DNA of 31,134 nucleotides from CAZLCK01 sp964558235 (GTDB lineage: Bacteria; Actinomycetota; Coriobacteriia; Coriobacteriales; CADBOM01). This document shows positions 17,422 through 26,096 of the stretch, in pieces (within the stretch, counting starts at the first letter, position 1; each line of letters starts with the position of its first letter). The translations under genes were made by a program, and so were the position numbers. The notes below the pieces were generated by a model, which saw only the letters and a list, made by a program, of their open reading frames with translations, ran no database searches and was not told the DNA's origin. Where the stretch lies: positions 1-31,134 of the forward strand of contig CAZLCK010000015.1 in the NCBI GenBank assembly GCA_964558235.1, in the 5' to 3' direction.

Positions 17422-18297
17422 CTATAGATTACCACCTAAATAAACGACTTGTATCAGTGCAACGGCAACTGCAGGAATAGCTAGGCATATCCCAAAAGGA
17501 AAGCTAGGATTTCTAAATACAATTCCACGCACTATCCCTATAATTCCGGCACCTAAAAACGCATAGATACTATAAAAACCTAAACTTATCCCAAGAGCTA
17601 ACATCAATCGAATATCACCTTGGCCAACTAGCTCAGTTTTGTTTGCAGACAATGAAGGATCGCGATTTACAACTCTATTAGCGACTTTAGCACTCGACTG
17701 AAACAGGCTTTTTGTGTTCCAGATCAAAAGCGGAATACCTAGTGCAATAACACAAATTACAAGACCGCAAGCTATATAAGCTATAAATTCTGCTATAGAG
17801 CCTTCTATTGCACAGATTAAAAATGCTCGCAAAGCTCCTAAAACAAAGAGCGGTCTTACCAAAATTCTAGGCAAAAGAGAGGTTATTTCGTCGATCAAAG
17901 AAAGAATGATTAACTGTGCACATAGTGAAACTGTCCCAATCACAATTGCACTAAAGATAAGAATGTTTAGCTGCACTGTAAGTAAGCTTAAATAGGTAGG
18001 CGCTAAAAGCACAATTAACGTATAGACCGACCCGAAGACCGACCCAAACAATCGCCGTGTACTCAAAGCATCTGTCAGACCCGGGTTGCTCATGCCTAAA
18101 CTGCTCACATCTGGATTGCTCACGTCCAAATTGCTCGCATTTAAGAGGTACAATGCCAGCGCTATGCATTCAAAAACAATCGCTACAGATTGAATAGATA
18201 ACGAGATCTTCTTTAGCCTATCAAAGCTAAAGCTTTTCTCGGAGTCCAACCGATAGCAACATCCGAGCGCTAGTTTGGGGTCTTTTCCCCTAAGCAT
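17422..18297 (-). CDS. Prepilin peptidase (A24 family), no N-methylation domain
   Basis: 291 residues with about six to seven hydrophobic segments. The two catalytic aspartates of the A24 family are present: Asp136 in LIDEITSLLP (D-x5-L-P) and Asp228 in VGQGDIRLMLALG (the G-x-G-D-x-[KR]-L motif). There is no CxxC-type cytoplasmic methyltransferase domain, so this is the short, TadV-like form that cleaves type IV/Tad prepilin leaders. Residues about 54-76 hold a five-residue repeat and residues 84-91 repeat FGSV. The ATG overlaps aroE by 8 bp, but AGGAG lies directly against it, so the true start or coupling mechanism is uncertain. No pilin or secretion genes are nearby. Confidence 0.8.
   Translation of the reverse strand: MLRGKDPKLALGCCYRLDSEKSFSFDRLKKISLSIQSVAIVFECIALALYLLNASNLDVSNPDVSSLGMSNPGLTDALSTRRLFGSVFGSVYTLIVLLAPTYLSLLTVQLNILIFSAIVIGTVSLCAQLIILSLIDEITSLLPRILVRPLFVLGALRAFLICAIEGSIAEFIAYIACGLVICVIALGIPLLIWNTKSLFQSSAKVANRVVNRDPSLSANKTELVGQGDIRLMLALGISLGFYSIYAFLGAGIIGIVRGIVFRNPSFPFGICLAIPAVAVALIQVVYLGGNL
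18024..18047. repeat. 12-bp perfect-core tandem duplication inside the prepilin peptidase
   Basis: AGACCGACCCGA (18024-18035) is followed by AGACCGACCCAA (18036-18047). It encodes FGSV twice on the minus strand. Confidence 0.75.
18087..18146. repeat. Four-unit 15-bp tandem repeat inside the prepilin peptidase
   Basis: Units at 18087, 18102, 18117 and 18132 all begin TGCTC (TGCTCATGCCTAAAC, TGCTCACATCTGGAT, TGCTCACGTCCAAAT, TGCTCGCATTTAAGA). The period of 15 keeps the frame, so the protein carries a degenerate pentapeptide repeat of pattern [VM]-S-[NS]-[LP]-[DG], seen as SNLDVSNPDVSSLGMSNPG, between the first and second membrane segments. Confidence 0.8.
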
Positions 18298-19327
18298 CTC
18301 CTATTGTTTGTGTGAAATCTACTTCAGCCACACAACTATAGCCAAAGTAACTAATTCCTGCCTGCTCTAAGACTCGATATAGCTTCTCATCTTTGCTCTC
18401 TAGGTAAATCCCGCTATTAGCAAGCCAAATCCCAGCAGATAAAATTGCCTGCTCAATTAGCATAGGTAAACCATCGGAATATTTAGCGCCAGCCTCTTCT
18501 GCCTGCCTACAGATCTTAGTTAGACCACAACCATAGACAGCATCCAAAACAAATTGACCTTTATTTAGAGCACCATCAGGTAGAAGAGATGCATCACTAT
18601 CCTTCATGCCAATGGGGGTTGCGTTCACAACGATACTGCAAGCTTGCAAGACCTTTTCTATAACGTCATAACTTACAACATCGATCTTTTCCATCGAAAA
18701 GTCACCAGAGATTTGGTAGATATCATCAGCAAATCCCCAAGATATAAGCCTATCTTCTTGCTTTGCAACATTGGCTCGATCGATTAATTGTGAAACCTTC
18801 TTAGTAGCATCTTCTACATTTCGAGAAGCCACGTAGATCTTTTCTACACCTCTAACAAGAGCTGAGAATAAAATGCTTAAGGCAGTTGCTCCAGTGCCCA
18901 TAATAAGTATGTTTGCTCCATTAATTGGATTGCCGAGACGCTCTAGAGCTCTACAAGCCCCTTCGCCATCTGTACTATCGCAACTAGCGACCATAGTACA
19001 GGTTATTTCGTTGCATTCTTCTACAAAAGAGATTGTATTAGCTCCACCAACTATCTCAGAAGAGACATTTGCTCTATCGCAAAGTTGTTGAGCTAAATTC
19101 TTATAAGGAGTTGTTACATTGAGTCCAATAAATGCCTCTTCTGGAGTACGTGCAAGCATAGCAGTGCTTTTACATCTATTAAAAACGCTAGTCGCATCTG
19201 TTGCTGTTGGAGCGTCGATCTTTCCATACTCCCAATTGATATTTTTATATCTATAGATTGCATTATGTATAACCGGAGAAAGCGAATGAGTCACCGGATG
19301 TCCTAAAACCGCTGCATTAAAATCCAT
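18290..19327 (-). CDS. aroE: Shikimate dehydrogenase
   Basis: 345 residues from ATG 19327, which has AAGGGGAG 7 nt upstream. An upstream in-frame ATG at 19348 lacks a ribosome site and would place MDKGSLA in front. It reduces dehydroshikimate with NADPH. Motifs: VLGHPVTHSLSPVIHNA (shikimate binding), LNVTTPYKN (catalytic Lys), GGANTISF, CDSTDGEG, the NADP loop MGTGATALSI with ASRN, and VVNATPIGM, DAVYG and DGLPMLIEQA. It is longer than the usual 270-290 residues, mainly through insertions around 195-230 and a C-terminal extension. It overlaps the prepilin peptidase start by 8 bp. Confidence 0.95.
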   Translation of the reverse strand: MDFNAAVLGHPVTHSLSPVIHNAIYRYKNINWEYGKIDAPTATDATSVFNRCKSTAMLARTPEEAFIGLNVTTPYKNLAQQLCDRANVSSEIVGGANTISFVEECNEITCTMVASCDSTDGEGACRALERLGNPINGANILIMGTGATALSILFSALVRGVEKIYVASRNVEDATKKVSQLIDRANVAKQEDRLISWGFADDIYQISGDFSMEKIDVVSYDVIEKVLQACSIVVNATPIGMKDSDASLLPDGALNKGQFVLDAVYGCGLTKICRQAEEAGAKYSDGLPMLIEQAILSAGIWLANSGIYLESKDEKLYRVLEQAGISYFGYSCVAEVDFTQTIGDA

Positions 19328-19372
19328 AGCCAAGCTCCCCTTATCCATTTTTATTGCAAGCAGCTTAGCACA

Positions 19373-19402
19373 GAAAAATTCAAATCGGCCTGAGAATTTT
19401 TC
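19373..19402. promoter_or_regulatory. Perfect 9-bp inverted repeat upstream of aroE
   Basis: GAAAAATTC (19373-19381) and GAATTTTTC (19394-19402) are perfect reverse complements separated by 12 bp, centred about 60 bp upstream of the aroE ATG. It could be an operator for the aro genes or an AT-rich terminator-like hairpin for yqeG transcripts. Confidence 0.4.
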
Positions 19403-19414
19403 CTAATTGAAAAC

Positions 19415-19469
19415 CGGTTAAGCATCGGTTAAGCCGTGGTTTGGAAGTGGTTTAGAAATGGTTTGATAA
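19415..19469. repeat. Five-unit 11-bp tandem repeat between yqeG and aroE
   Basis: Five consecutive 11-mers: CGGTTAAGCAT, CGGTTAAGCCG, TGGTTTGGAAG, TGGTTTAGAAA and TGGTTTGATAA. The core GGTT is constant and neighbouring units are most alike, as expected from stepwise slippage or unequal duplication. The period is near one helical turn, so phased protein binding is also conceivable. Confidence 0.7.
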
Positions 19470-19530
19470 CAGCTTAATATTCGATATTTTTACGATTGAA
19501 CGATACGGCCAGACGACACAACCGAACGAT

Positions 19531-19621
19531 AATTTCAGTGCGAAAATTTCAGTGCAACAAAACAATAGGCATAGCTCATCTTGTTGGCTTTAAATAGACG
19601 CAACCTACCTTGTTGGCTTTA
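19531..19621. repeat. Short direct repeats downstream of yqeG, one copying its 3' end
   Basis: AATTTCAGTGC occurs twice 14 bp apart near 19531-19555. CTTGTTGGCTTTA occurs at 19580-19592 and again at 19609-19621. The second copy lies inside the last codons of yqeG (KPTR then stop), so the intergenic copy echoes the gene end. The rest of the 277-bp spacer between yqeG and the aroE ATG holds the 11-bp array and the inverted repeat. Confidence 0.6.
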
Positions 19622-20102
19622 TATCATTGCCTAGTAATAGCTTTTCGATCTTGCGTAAAAAAAGTGTATGAGAGAGGTCTTTGGCTGCCAGCGGAAGAAC
19701 CATAATAGCCTTCATGCCACTAAGATGAGCTCCTATAACATCTGTCATAAGCTGATCACCAACCGCAATACAATGCTTTCTGGATATCCCAAGCTTTTTC
19801 CTAGCAATAAAAAAAGCAAATGGGAGAGGCTTCATGGACTTTCGAATTATAGGAAGATCAAGATCATCTGCCAACTTACAGACACTTTTATGCCAATTGT
19901 TCGAAACTAAACAGATCTTAAATCCAATCTGTCTTGACTCTTCTAAAAAATGTTTAGCATCCTCAGATAAAGCATTAGTCTCTCTAGACAATATCGTATT
20001 ATCTATATCTAAAAGCAGACCTTGTATGCCTGCACAGGACAAGGCTTTAAGATCTATCTTTCCGACAGAGGTTAAAAACTCATCTGGTTTAAAAAACGGC
20101 AT
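19605..20102 (-). CDS. yqeG: YqeG family HAD phosphatase (IIIA)
   Basis: 165 residues, typical. HAD motif I LLLDIDNTILS (about 30-40), motif II VSNNW, motif III lysine in MKPLPFAFFIARKKLG and motif IV VGDQLMTDVIGAHLSG. It is a cytosolic phosphatase-like protein of unsettled substrate; in some species it is tied to phosphatidylglycerophosphate dephosphorylation. In Bacillus subtilis yqeG is also near aroE (yqeG-yqeH-aroE), so the association is conserved, although yqeH is absent. ATG with AAAGGG 6 nt upstream; 21 bp after the mltG stop. Confidence 0.92.
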   Translation of the reverse strand: MPFFKPDEFLTSVGKIDLKALSCAGIQGLLLDIDNTILSRETNALSEDAKHFLEESRQIGFKICLVSNNWHKSVCKLADDLDLPIIRKSMKPLPFAFFIARKKLGISRKHCIAVGDQLMTDVIGAHLSGMKAIMVLPLAAKDLSHTLFLRKIEKLLLGNDIKPTR

Positions 20103-20123
20103 ACCAAACCCTTTACAAACACA

Positions 20124-21329
20124 CTATTGCTGAGCAGCTAGGAATTCATCGTAGTTAGTGAAAAATTCATGTGTCCCATCACCAGCGAGTGCAACATAAT
20201 ATAGATAGTCTGTATCTTCTGGTTGAATTGCTGCCAAAATTGTCTCGATACCAGGCGAGCTAATCGGCCCAGGAGGAAGCCCGTAATAAAGATAGGTATT
20301 ATAGGGGCTATCTATCTCAAGATCATCATATGTGACGACACCACCGGTATAGGAATCTCCCATCGCATATACCACAGTCGCATCGATTTGTAAGCGCATA
20401 GAAATTGCTAGTCTGTTGTAGATGACCGATGCAACAATAGGCATCTCTGACGATACCGAGGTCTCACCTTCAATCATCGAAGCAACGGTCACGATCTCAA
20501 AAAGACTCATTGTATCTGTTCCTTCAAGAGAAACACCGGCTTGATTTAGCTCGATTTCAAATTGATCGAGCATCATCGTAATAATGTCATCTGCCGTTGC
20601 ATCTTCAGGCACATCATATGTCTTGGGAAACAAAAATCCCTCCATTGAATTATTGTAAACTCCCTCTAAGAATGGGTAATCTTCGACATAATCCGAAGCG
20701 CTATAGGCTAAGTCTATAAAATCTTGGGCAGAGACCGATGTGGCAGCTTCAACAGCAGCTGCTGTCTCTTCAATTCGCTGACCTTCTGGTATCACAAGTT
20801 TATTGCCATAGAAAGTAGGGCCATCTATAAGCATCGTGATTAGCGAATCCATATCCATCAGAGTTGTCATCTGATAAGTTCCTGGACGCAAACTCGAAGT
20901 TGCGTCGCGAGCAGCTACTGCTGAAATAAATTCATCATCATCTGCAACGACATCGCTATCATAAAGAATCTGAGCAATTGCTGAAGCAGATGCTCCTTCC
21001 GGAATTGTGACTTCAACATCTTGTCCAGCTACAATATCGGTCTTTCTTGGAGTGCTATCCAGTACACTAGTGTAGATAAAATATCCAGCACCAACCAAAA
21101 CCAAAATCACAACTATGCCAATGACAACTTTTGGAACAATGCTCTTTTTTGGACGCACAGCAGAAGTATCGTATCGAGAAAACTCTCTGGTGGCCTTTCT
21201 GTGGATAGACTTTGCATGAAGCTGCTCCCTTGTCGTGCGGTTTTTAGTATACCTTTGCGCCTCACGGTCGGAGCTAGATCTTTCATGCGCACCTGTTTTC
21301 CTGTCACTTCCCTGAAAACGATCGCCCAT
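20124..21329 (-). CDS. mltG: Endolytic murein transglycosylase MltG (YceG-like)
   Basis: 401 residues. A basic, disordered cytoplasmic N-terminus (about 1-65) precedes one membrane helix (about 68-92, VVIGIVVILVLVGAGYFIY) and an external YceG domain. The catalytic glutamate region reads VASMIEGETSVSSEMPIVAS, and the conserved tail has IDATVVYAMG, YNTYLYYGLPPGPISSPG and YLYYVA. It cuts nascent glycan strands and limits their length. ATG has AGGAA upstream. The order alaS-ruvX-mltG-aroE matches Rv2555c-Rv2552c. Confidence 0.94.
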   Translation of the reverse strand: MGDRFQGSDRKTGAHERSSSDREAQRYTKNRTTREQLHAKSIHRKATREFSRYDTSAVRPKKSIVPKVVIGIVVILVLVGAGYFIYTSVLDSTPRKTDIVAGQDVEVTIPEGASASAIAQILYDSDVVADDDEFISAVAARDATSSLRPGTYQMTTLMDMDSLITMLIDGPTFYGNKLVIPEGQRIEETAAAVEAATSVSAQDFIDLAYSASDYVEDYPFLEGVYNNSMEGFLFPKTYDVPEDATADDIITMMLDQFEIELNQAGVSLEGTDTMSLFEIVTVASMIEGETSVSSEMPIVASVIYNRLAISMRLQIDATVVYAMGDSYTGGVVTYDDLEIDSPYNTYLYYGLPPGPISSPGIETILAAIQPEDTDYLYYVALAGDGTHEFFTNYDEFLAAQQ

Positions 21330-21374
21330 TATATTCCTAACTTTTCGGGGGCATTGTCTTATTTAGAAAACACC

Positions 21375-21480
21375 ATCTTACTTGATGCTATCTTGCTCGC
21401 AACTTTCCACTCCTCCGCACAACACGCAGGTGTTGCGGCAAGTTTAAGAAGTTTCCACGCTATCTTACTTGATGCTATCT
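21375..21480. repeat. 19-bp direct repeat copying the ruvX 3' end, with an intervening hairpin
   Basis: ATCTTACTTGATGCTATCT occurs at 21375-21393 and 21462-21480. The second copy encodes the last codons and stop of ruvX (DSIK then TAA); the first is a perfect copy 87 bp further downstream in the mltG-ruvX spacer. Between them CCGCACAACAC and GTGTTGCGG (about 21415-21438) can form a GC-rich stem without a T-run. Confidence 0.8.
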
Positions 21481-21875
21481 AGATAGGTCTGCAAAAATAC
21501 AGATGCAGCAACCATATCCAGTTTGCCACGCATCTCTTTTTCAGTCATACCTTGCTCTCTCATGATTCGTTTAGCCTGTGCAGAAGACAATCTTTCATCT
21601 TGAAATTCAACCGGTAAAGATGTTGCTTTTGAAATCTTTTCTGCTACTTGACGAACCCATTTTGCATGATCATTTTCACGACCATCCAAAGAGATCGGTA
21701 TACCTATAACTAGCTTCTCAACTTCGTAATCTTCCAAGACTTTTCTAAAAGTACTTGCATTATCGATGACTTCTTGAGATCTCAAAACTTTTAATGGTGT
21801 AGACATAGTAGCACTCGAGTCACTCACTGCAAGACCCGTACGCTTTCGTCCTATGTCTAACGCCATGATTCTCAA
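21465..21875 (-). CDS. ruvX: Holliday junction resolvase-like RuvX/YqgF
   Basis: 136 residues, typical. RNase H-like fold: MALDIGRKRTGLAVSDS (first Asp), VIGIPISLDGREND, FQDERLSSAQAKRIM and DMVAASVFLQTYLD at the end. Implicated in pre-16S rRNA 5' processing or junction resolution. The start is TTG 21875, which restores the family N-terminus (MRIMALDIG); ATG 21866 is an alternative and neither has a strong ribosome site. It lies 78 bp after the alaS stop. Confidence 0.92.
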   Translation of the reverse strand: MRIMALDIGRKRTGLAVSDSSATMSTPLKVLRSQEVIDNASTFRKVLEDYEVEKLVIGIPISLDGRENDHAKWVRQVAEKISKATSLPVEFQDERLSSAQAKRIMREQGMTEKEMRGKLDMVAASVFLQTYLDSIK

Positions 21876-21927
21876 AACTTTTGCTTTCGGCTCTGCCTTA
21901 TGTGTATCCTTAGCGTACTTTCACGGC

Positions 21928-21953
21928 AATTTTTACAATTAATTTTTGCAATT
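21928..21953. repeat. 13-bp tandem repeat abutting the alaS stop
   Basis: AATTTTTACAATT (21928-21940) is followed immediately by AATTTTTGCAATT (21941-21953), one mismatch, ending at the base before the alaS stop codon. Confidence 0.7.
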
Positions 21954-24596
21954 CTAAGAACAGTTCAAAAGGTTTGTCAGCACGCCAGCAATCTTATCGA
22001 TTCCCGAAGGATCCTTACCTCCAGCCTGAGCCATCTTTGGTTTTCCACCTCCGCGACCACCCACTAGAGGTGAGATCTCCTTGATAACCTTACCAGCATC
22101 AAATCCCTGTTCAACCGCTAAGTCATTACCAGCTGCTAGCAGCACAACAGACTCTGACGATGTTTTTGAAACACATACAACTGCATATGCACCTGAAGTT
22201 TGGACTTTTTTGTTATCCCAAAACTCCTTTAGCTCATCCATCGATGTTCCATCAAATACCACAAATTCCACATCGTATGCCGCATCTAGCTTTGTGATAT
22301 TAGCATTTGTGCCTTGAACTGCACTATTTGCCTGGGCCTTTGCTTTTTTAAGCTCCCTTTCGAGCTCAGTGATCTTTTTTGCATTACTTTGAGCTCTAAG
22401 CGCAACTTCCATCGGGGAAGATTTAAGAGCAGCCGCTGTTTCGCTCAAGACATCTAGGCGCTCATTTACGTATGCAAGAGCATCATAGCTTGTCACGGCT
22501 TCGATTCTTCTAGTGTTAGATCCGATAGAAGACTCAGATGTGATCTTTAAAAATCCAATCTCAGCAGTATGAGAGACATGGGTGCCGCCGCAAAGTTCCT
22601 TCGAAAAGTCACCACACTTCAAAACTCTTACTACCTCACCATACTTTTCGCCAAATAGCGCTGTAACACCATCTCTTTTTGCCTCATCCAAAGAGGTCTC
22701 ATAGTAACAAACTAGATGGTCTTCCATGATGCGATCATTAACGATCTTTTCGATTTCAGCAATTAGATCTAAAGAGACACTTTCAAAATGCGTAAAGTCA
22801 AACCTTAAGCGATTTGGAGCAACTAAAGAACCAGCCTGCTTAACGTGATCTCCTAAGACCTTTTGCAATGCATAATGAAGAATGTGAGTAGCTGTATGAT
22901 TGCGCTTAATTCTCGCACGTCTAGCAGCGTCGATTGTCGAGACAACTTTATCTCCAACAGAGATATTACCCTCGCTCAAAGTACACTTATGAGACGTAAA
23001 GCCTGGCTCTGGAACGGTACAATCCACAACCTGTAGCTCTGTGCCTGTTTGGCTTTCTATAATGCCAGTATCTCCAACCTGTCCACCCATCTCACCATAA
23101 AATGGCGTGGTATCCAAGAAGAGTTCGACCTGATCTTGTGAGTCTAGGCTCTCTGCGTTAACAGACTCAACACGCTCACCGTTAAGAGCTATAGCTAAAA
23201 CTTGTCCTGAACAGCTCTCCTGCTCATATCCTACAAACTCTGTGGATGGAATATCAGCTGCAATCTCTGCATAAAGTCCGTTATAAGTTGACCAGGCATC
23301 GTCTTTAACATGACTTCTAGCACGTTCGCGCTGCTCGGTCATCAAAATACCAAAGCCCGCCTCATCAACTGCAATTCCCTTATCGCGACAAATTTCAATA
23401 GTCATATCGATTGGAAATCCATAGGTGTCATGAAGAGCAAAAGCAACCTCCCCAGATAGGGTCTTGCCGTCGAGATTATCTATCGCTTCATCAAGATAAT
23501 TTTGTCCATGCACTAAAGTCAGACGGAATCTATCTTCTTCAGCAGATACAACCTTTTTGATGAGATTTATGTTCTCTAAAACCTCTGAGTATGCACTTCC
23601 CATAAGATCTGCAACGACATCTACAAACTTATTGAGAAATGCACCTTCAATACCCAAAAGATGACCATATCTAACGGCTCTTCGCAAAAGCCTTCTTAAA
23701 ACATAGCCCCTACCCTCGTTAGATGGCAAAATTCCGTCAGCGATCATAAATGAAACAGCACGACTATGATCGGCAATGATACGCATTGCCATATCTATTT
23801 GATAGTTTTCGCCATATTTTTTATTAGAAAGTTCTTGTGCAAGCTCAATCAAAGACCATAAGATATCAGACTCGTAATTTGTGGATTTACCCTGAGTTAA
23901 AGCTGCAACTCTTTCTAAGCCCATTCCGGTATCGATATTTTTCTTTGGGAGTGGAACTAAGGTTCCATCTTCTTGACGATCATATTGAGTGAAGACACAG
24001 TTCCAATACTCGATATATCTATCGCAGTCACACCCTGGTGCGCAATCTGGCTTACCACAGCCATATTCTAAACCCTGATCGTAATAGAGCTCAGAGCATG
24101 GTCCACATGGCCCAGTTGGGCCAGCAGTCCAGAAGTTATCATCCGCACCAAGACGAACGATATGATCATCTGAAATACCTAGATTCCTCCAGATATCTAC
24201 AGTCTCATCATCATCGGTAAAAACGGAGAAGTAGAGCCTATCTAGGGAAAAACCTAGAACATCTGTAGAAAATTCTAAAGCCCAAGCACACATCTCTTTT
24301 TTAAAGTACTTGCCAAAAGAAAAGTTACCTAACATTTCGAAAAATGAAAGATGTCTGCCTGTAGCACCGATATTGTCAATATCAGACGTACGCAAGCACT
24401 TCTGACACGTAGTCGTTCCAATATAAGCATCATCTAGCTGCTTTTGTTGGAGAAAATAGGGCTTAAATTGCACCATTCCAGCCGAAGTGAGCAACATTGA
24501 AGGGTCATCGGGAATAAGCGATGACGATGGCATACGTTTGCAACCCTTATCCTCGAAAAATTGAAGGTATCTCTCACGAATTTCGGAGCTCTTCAC
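21954..24596 (-). CDS. alaS: Alanine-tRNA ligase
   Basis: 880 residues, full length. Class II catalytic core (RYLQFFEDKGCKR, LTSAGMVQFKPYF, GNFSFGKYFKKE, NFWTAGPTGPCGPCSELYYD), editing domain with the zinc motif NHTATHILHYALQ...CGGTHVSHTAEIG, a coiled linker and the C-Ala domain ending GGRGGGKPKMAQAGG. The start is GTG with AGAGGA 8 nt upstream. The 51-bp upstream spacer is too short for a T-box leader. It is followed by ruvX and mltG as in other actinobacteria. Confidence 0.98.
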   Translation of the reverse strand: MKSSEIRERYLQFFEDKGCKRMPSSSLIPDDPSMLLTSAGMVQFKPYFLQQKQLDDAYIGTTTCQKCLRTSDIDNIGATGRHLSFFEMLGNFSFGKYFKKEMCAWALEFSTDVLGFSLDRLYFSVFTDDDETVDIWRNLGISDDHIVRLGADDNFWTAGPTGPCGPCSELYYDQGLEYGCGKPDCAPGCDCDRYIEYWNCVFTQYDRQEDGTLVPLPKKNIDTGMGLERVAALTQGKSTNYESDILWSLIELAQELSNKKYGENYQIDMAMRIIADHSRAVSFMIADGILPSNEGRGYVLRRLLRRAVRYGHLLGIEGAFLNKFVDVVADLMGSAYSEVLENINLIKKVVSAEEDRFRLTLVHGQNYLDEAIDNLDGKTLSGEVAFALHDTYGFPIDMTIEICRDKGIAVDEAGFGILMTEQRERARSHVKDDAWSTYNGLYAEIAADIPSTEFVGYEQESCSGQVLAIALNGERVESVNAESLDSQDQVELFLDTTPFYGEMGGQVGDTGIIESQTGTELQVVDCTVPEPGFTSHKCTLSEGNISVGDKVVSTIDAARRARIKRNHTATHILHYALQKVLGDHVKQAGSLVAPNRLRFDFTHFESVSLDLIAEIEKIVNDRIMEDHLVCYYETSLDEAKRDGVTALFGEKYGEVVRVLKCGDFSKELCGGTHVSHTAEIGFLKITSESSIGSNTRRIEAVTSYDALAYVNERLDVLSETAAALKSSPMEVALRAQSNAKKITELERELKKAKAQANSAVQGTNANITKLDAAYDVEFVVFDGTSMDELKEFWDNKKVQTSGAYAVVCVSKTSSESVVLLAAGNDLAVEQGFDAGKVIKEISPLVGGRGGGKPKMAQAGGKDPSGIDKIAGVLTNLLNCS

Positions 24597-24647
24597 AACT
24601 TTAGTCCTCTTCTACTTTTTACCTATCTACCTTTGATTAAACCTAGC

Positions 24648-26096
24648 TTATCTATTCTTTGAATCCTCGTGAAGTTCTGAGTCGGCTACGCCATCTCTAT
24701 CACGATCGATCGGTTTAGCAAGATCTCTAAATAGCGTGAAAACTCTACGCTTTGGCATGTTTTCGATCTTTCGGATCTTCAATTCGTTTTCTTCAACGAT
24801 CTCAGCAAGCTTCAGCTCGTTTAGATAATTATCTGTAGCATCTGCAACTGGGTCAATTGAATCTGTTGGAGAACCATAAAATAGAGCACCTTCTTTGGTA
24901 ACGACCTGACGCCCTGTTATGCTTTCAAAGAAATAGACAAAGATGCATTTTGCAATGGCAGCGATAGGAATCGCTAAAACCATGCCTATCATTCCACCAG
25001 CAGCGCCACCAGCAATGATTGCAAGCATTGTGATTCCAGGATGTAAATTGACCGTAGAAGACATGATCTTTGGAGAAATAAAAGTACTTACAATCCACGG
25101 AACCAAAATGGATATAACAATAGAGACGACAAACGCAAGCGGACTAGTAAAGATTGCGAGAATAGCGATAGCGATCGTTGCGATAAAAGGTCCAAGATAA
25201 GGAACGATCGACAAAAGACCCGTTAAAATCCCCAAAACTACTGGAGATGGAAGTCCTAAAATCCAATATCCAATCCCAGATATTGCAGCTGTAATCAATG
25301 CTCCTATTAAAGTGCCCTTGATAAAACCGCCTAAAACTCTGGAGATGATTGTTGAAAATAAGACTAGGTACCATTCACTTGTTTTACCAGCAACAATATG
25401 GACCTCTTGAGTCATGCGATCGTAGTCGATCAAAATCCAGAATGCCACCAAAAACGAGGTAAAGCCAACAAATACAATATTAACAATCGACTTGCCAACA
25501 CCAAGAGCGCCAGTTAAAAAGGAATTTTCAAACGATGAAGCCATTGACGCAATTGTTTGTGCAGCCTGCGTAGCCCACGAACTCACTATTGGATTAGAGG
25601 CAAATTCTGGATTTGAGTCGATAAAGCTTTCCCACCACGATTCAAATTGAGCGATATAGCTGGGAATTTTTTGAACTAGTGTAACAGCCTGATCGAATAC
25701 CAGAGGAATAAAACTAACAAAAATCGCTATAATTGCTGCGATTAGGAACAATACTAAAACTCCTGTAGCAAGCCCTCTAGGAACACCTTTTTTAGAGAGC
25801 CAGCTAACAGGATTTTTTAATAGAAAAACTATGAAACCAGAGATGACAATAGCCCAGATAGCAGTCGAGATTAAACCTAAGACCCAACCGACAACAACTA
25901 CCAGAATACAAATTCCGATGAGTGTCCACACCATCTTAAAGTTATGGCCTAAAGATCCTCTATCCTCTTGGGACTTATCTTGCGACACCGAAATTTGTCC
26001 GTCCTTATCGTCTATCTCGTTTTTATAAATCTTCTTCTTTTTCAGAGACACTTCTTGCCCACTCATGAGCAATTTCAGAGGATTGCAAGTTCTCAC
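24648..26096 (-). CDS. AI-2E family transporter (PerM/YdiK-like)
   Basis: About 482 residues with a polar N-terminal tail (about 60) and then about eight membrane helices, e.g. WTLIGICILVVVVGWVLGL, a re-entrant-like GLLSIVPYLGPFIATIAIA and PKIMSSTVNLHPGITMLAIIAGG, both characteristic of the family. The cytosolic C-terminal tail is charged. The family includes TqsA and PerM-type permeases with varied substrates, so the transported compound is unknown. The start is unclear: GTG 26096 would overlap the upstream gene by 74 bp with AAGAGG directly against it; ATG 26066 and GTG 26051 lack good ribosome sites. Confidence 0.87.
   Translation of the reverse strand: MRTCNPLKLLMSGQEVSLKKKKIYKNEIDDKDGQISVSQDKSQEDRGSLGHNFKMVWTLIGICILVVVVGWVLGLISTAIWAIVISGFIVFLLKNPVSWLSKKGVPRGLATGVLVLFLIAAIIAIFVSFIPLVFDQAVTLVQKIPSYIAQFESWWESFIDSNPEFASNPIVSSWATQAAQTIASMASSFENSFLTGALGVGKSIVNIVFVGFTSFLVAFWILIDYDRMTQEVHIVAGKTSEWYLVLFSTIISRVLGGFIKGTLIGALITAAISGIGYWILGLPSPVVLGILTGLLSIVPYLGPFIATIAIAILAIFTSPLAFVVSIVISILVPWIVSTFISPKIMSSTVNLHPGITMLAIIAGGAAGGMIGMVLAIPIAAIAKCIFVYFFESITGRQVVTKEGALFYGSPTDSIDPVADATDNYLNELKLAEIVEENELKIRKIENMPKRRVFTLFRDLAKPIDRDRDGVADSELHEDSKNR

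Noticed and set aside
21415..21438. Intrinsic terminator after ruvX
   Set aside because: The stem is good but neither strand has a following T-run.
24597..24647. T-box or other leader upstream of alaS
   Set aside because: Only 51 bp separate the genes and no specifier-loop or T-box-like sequence is visible.
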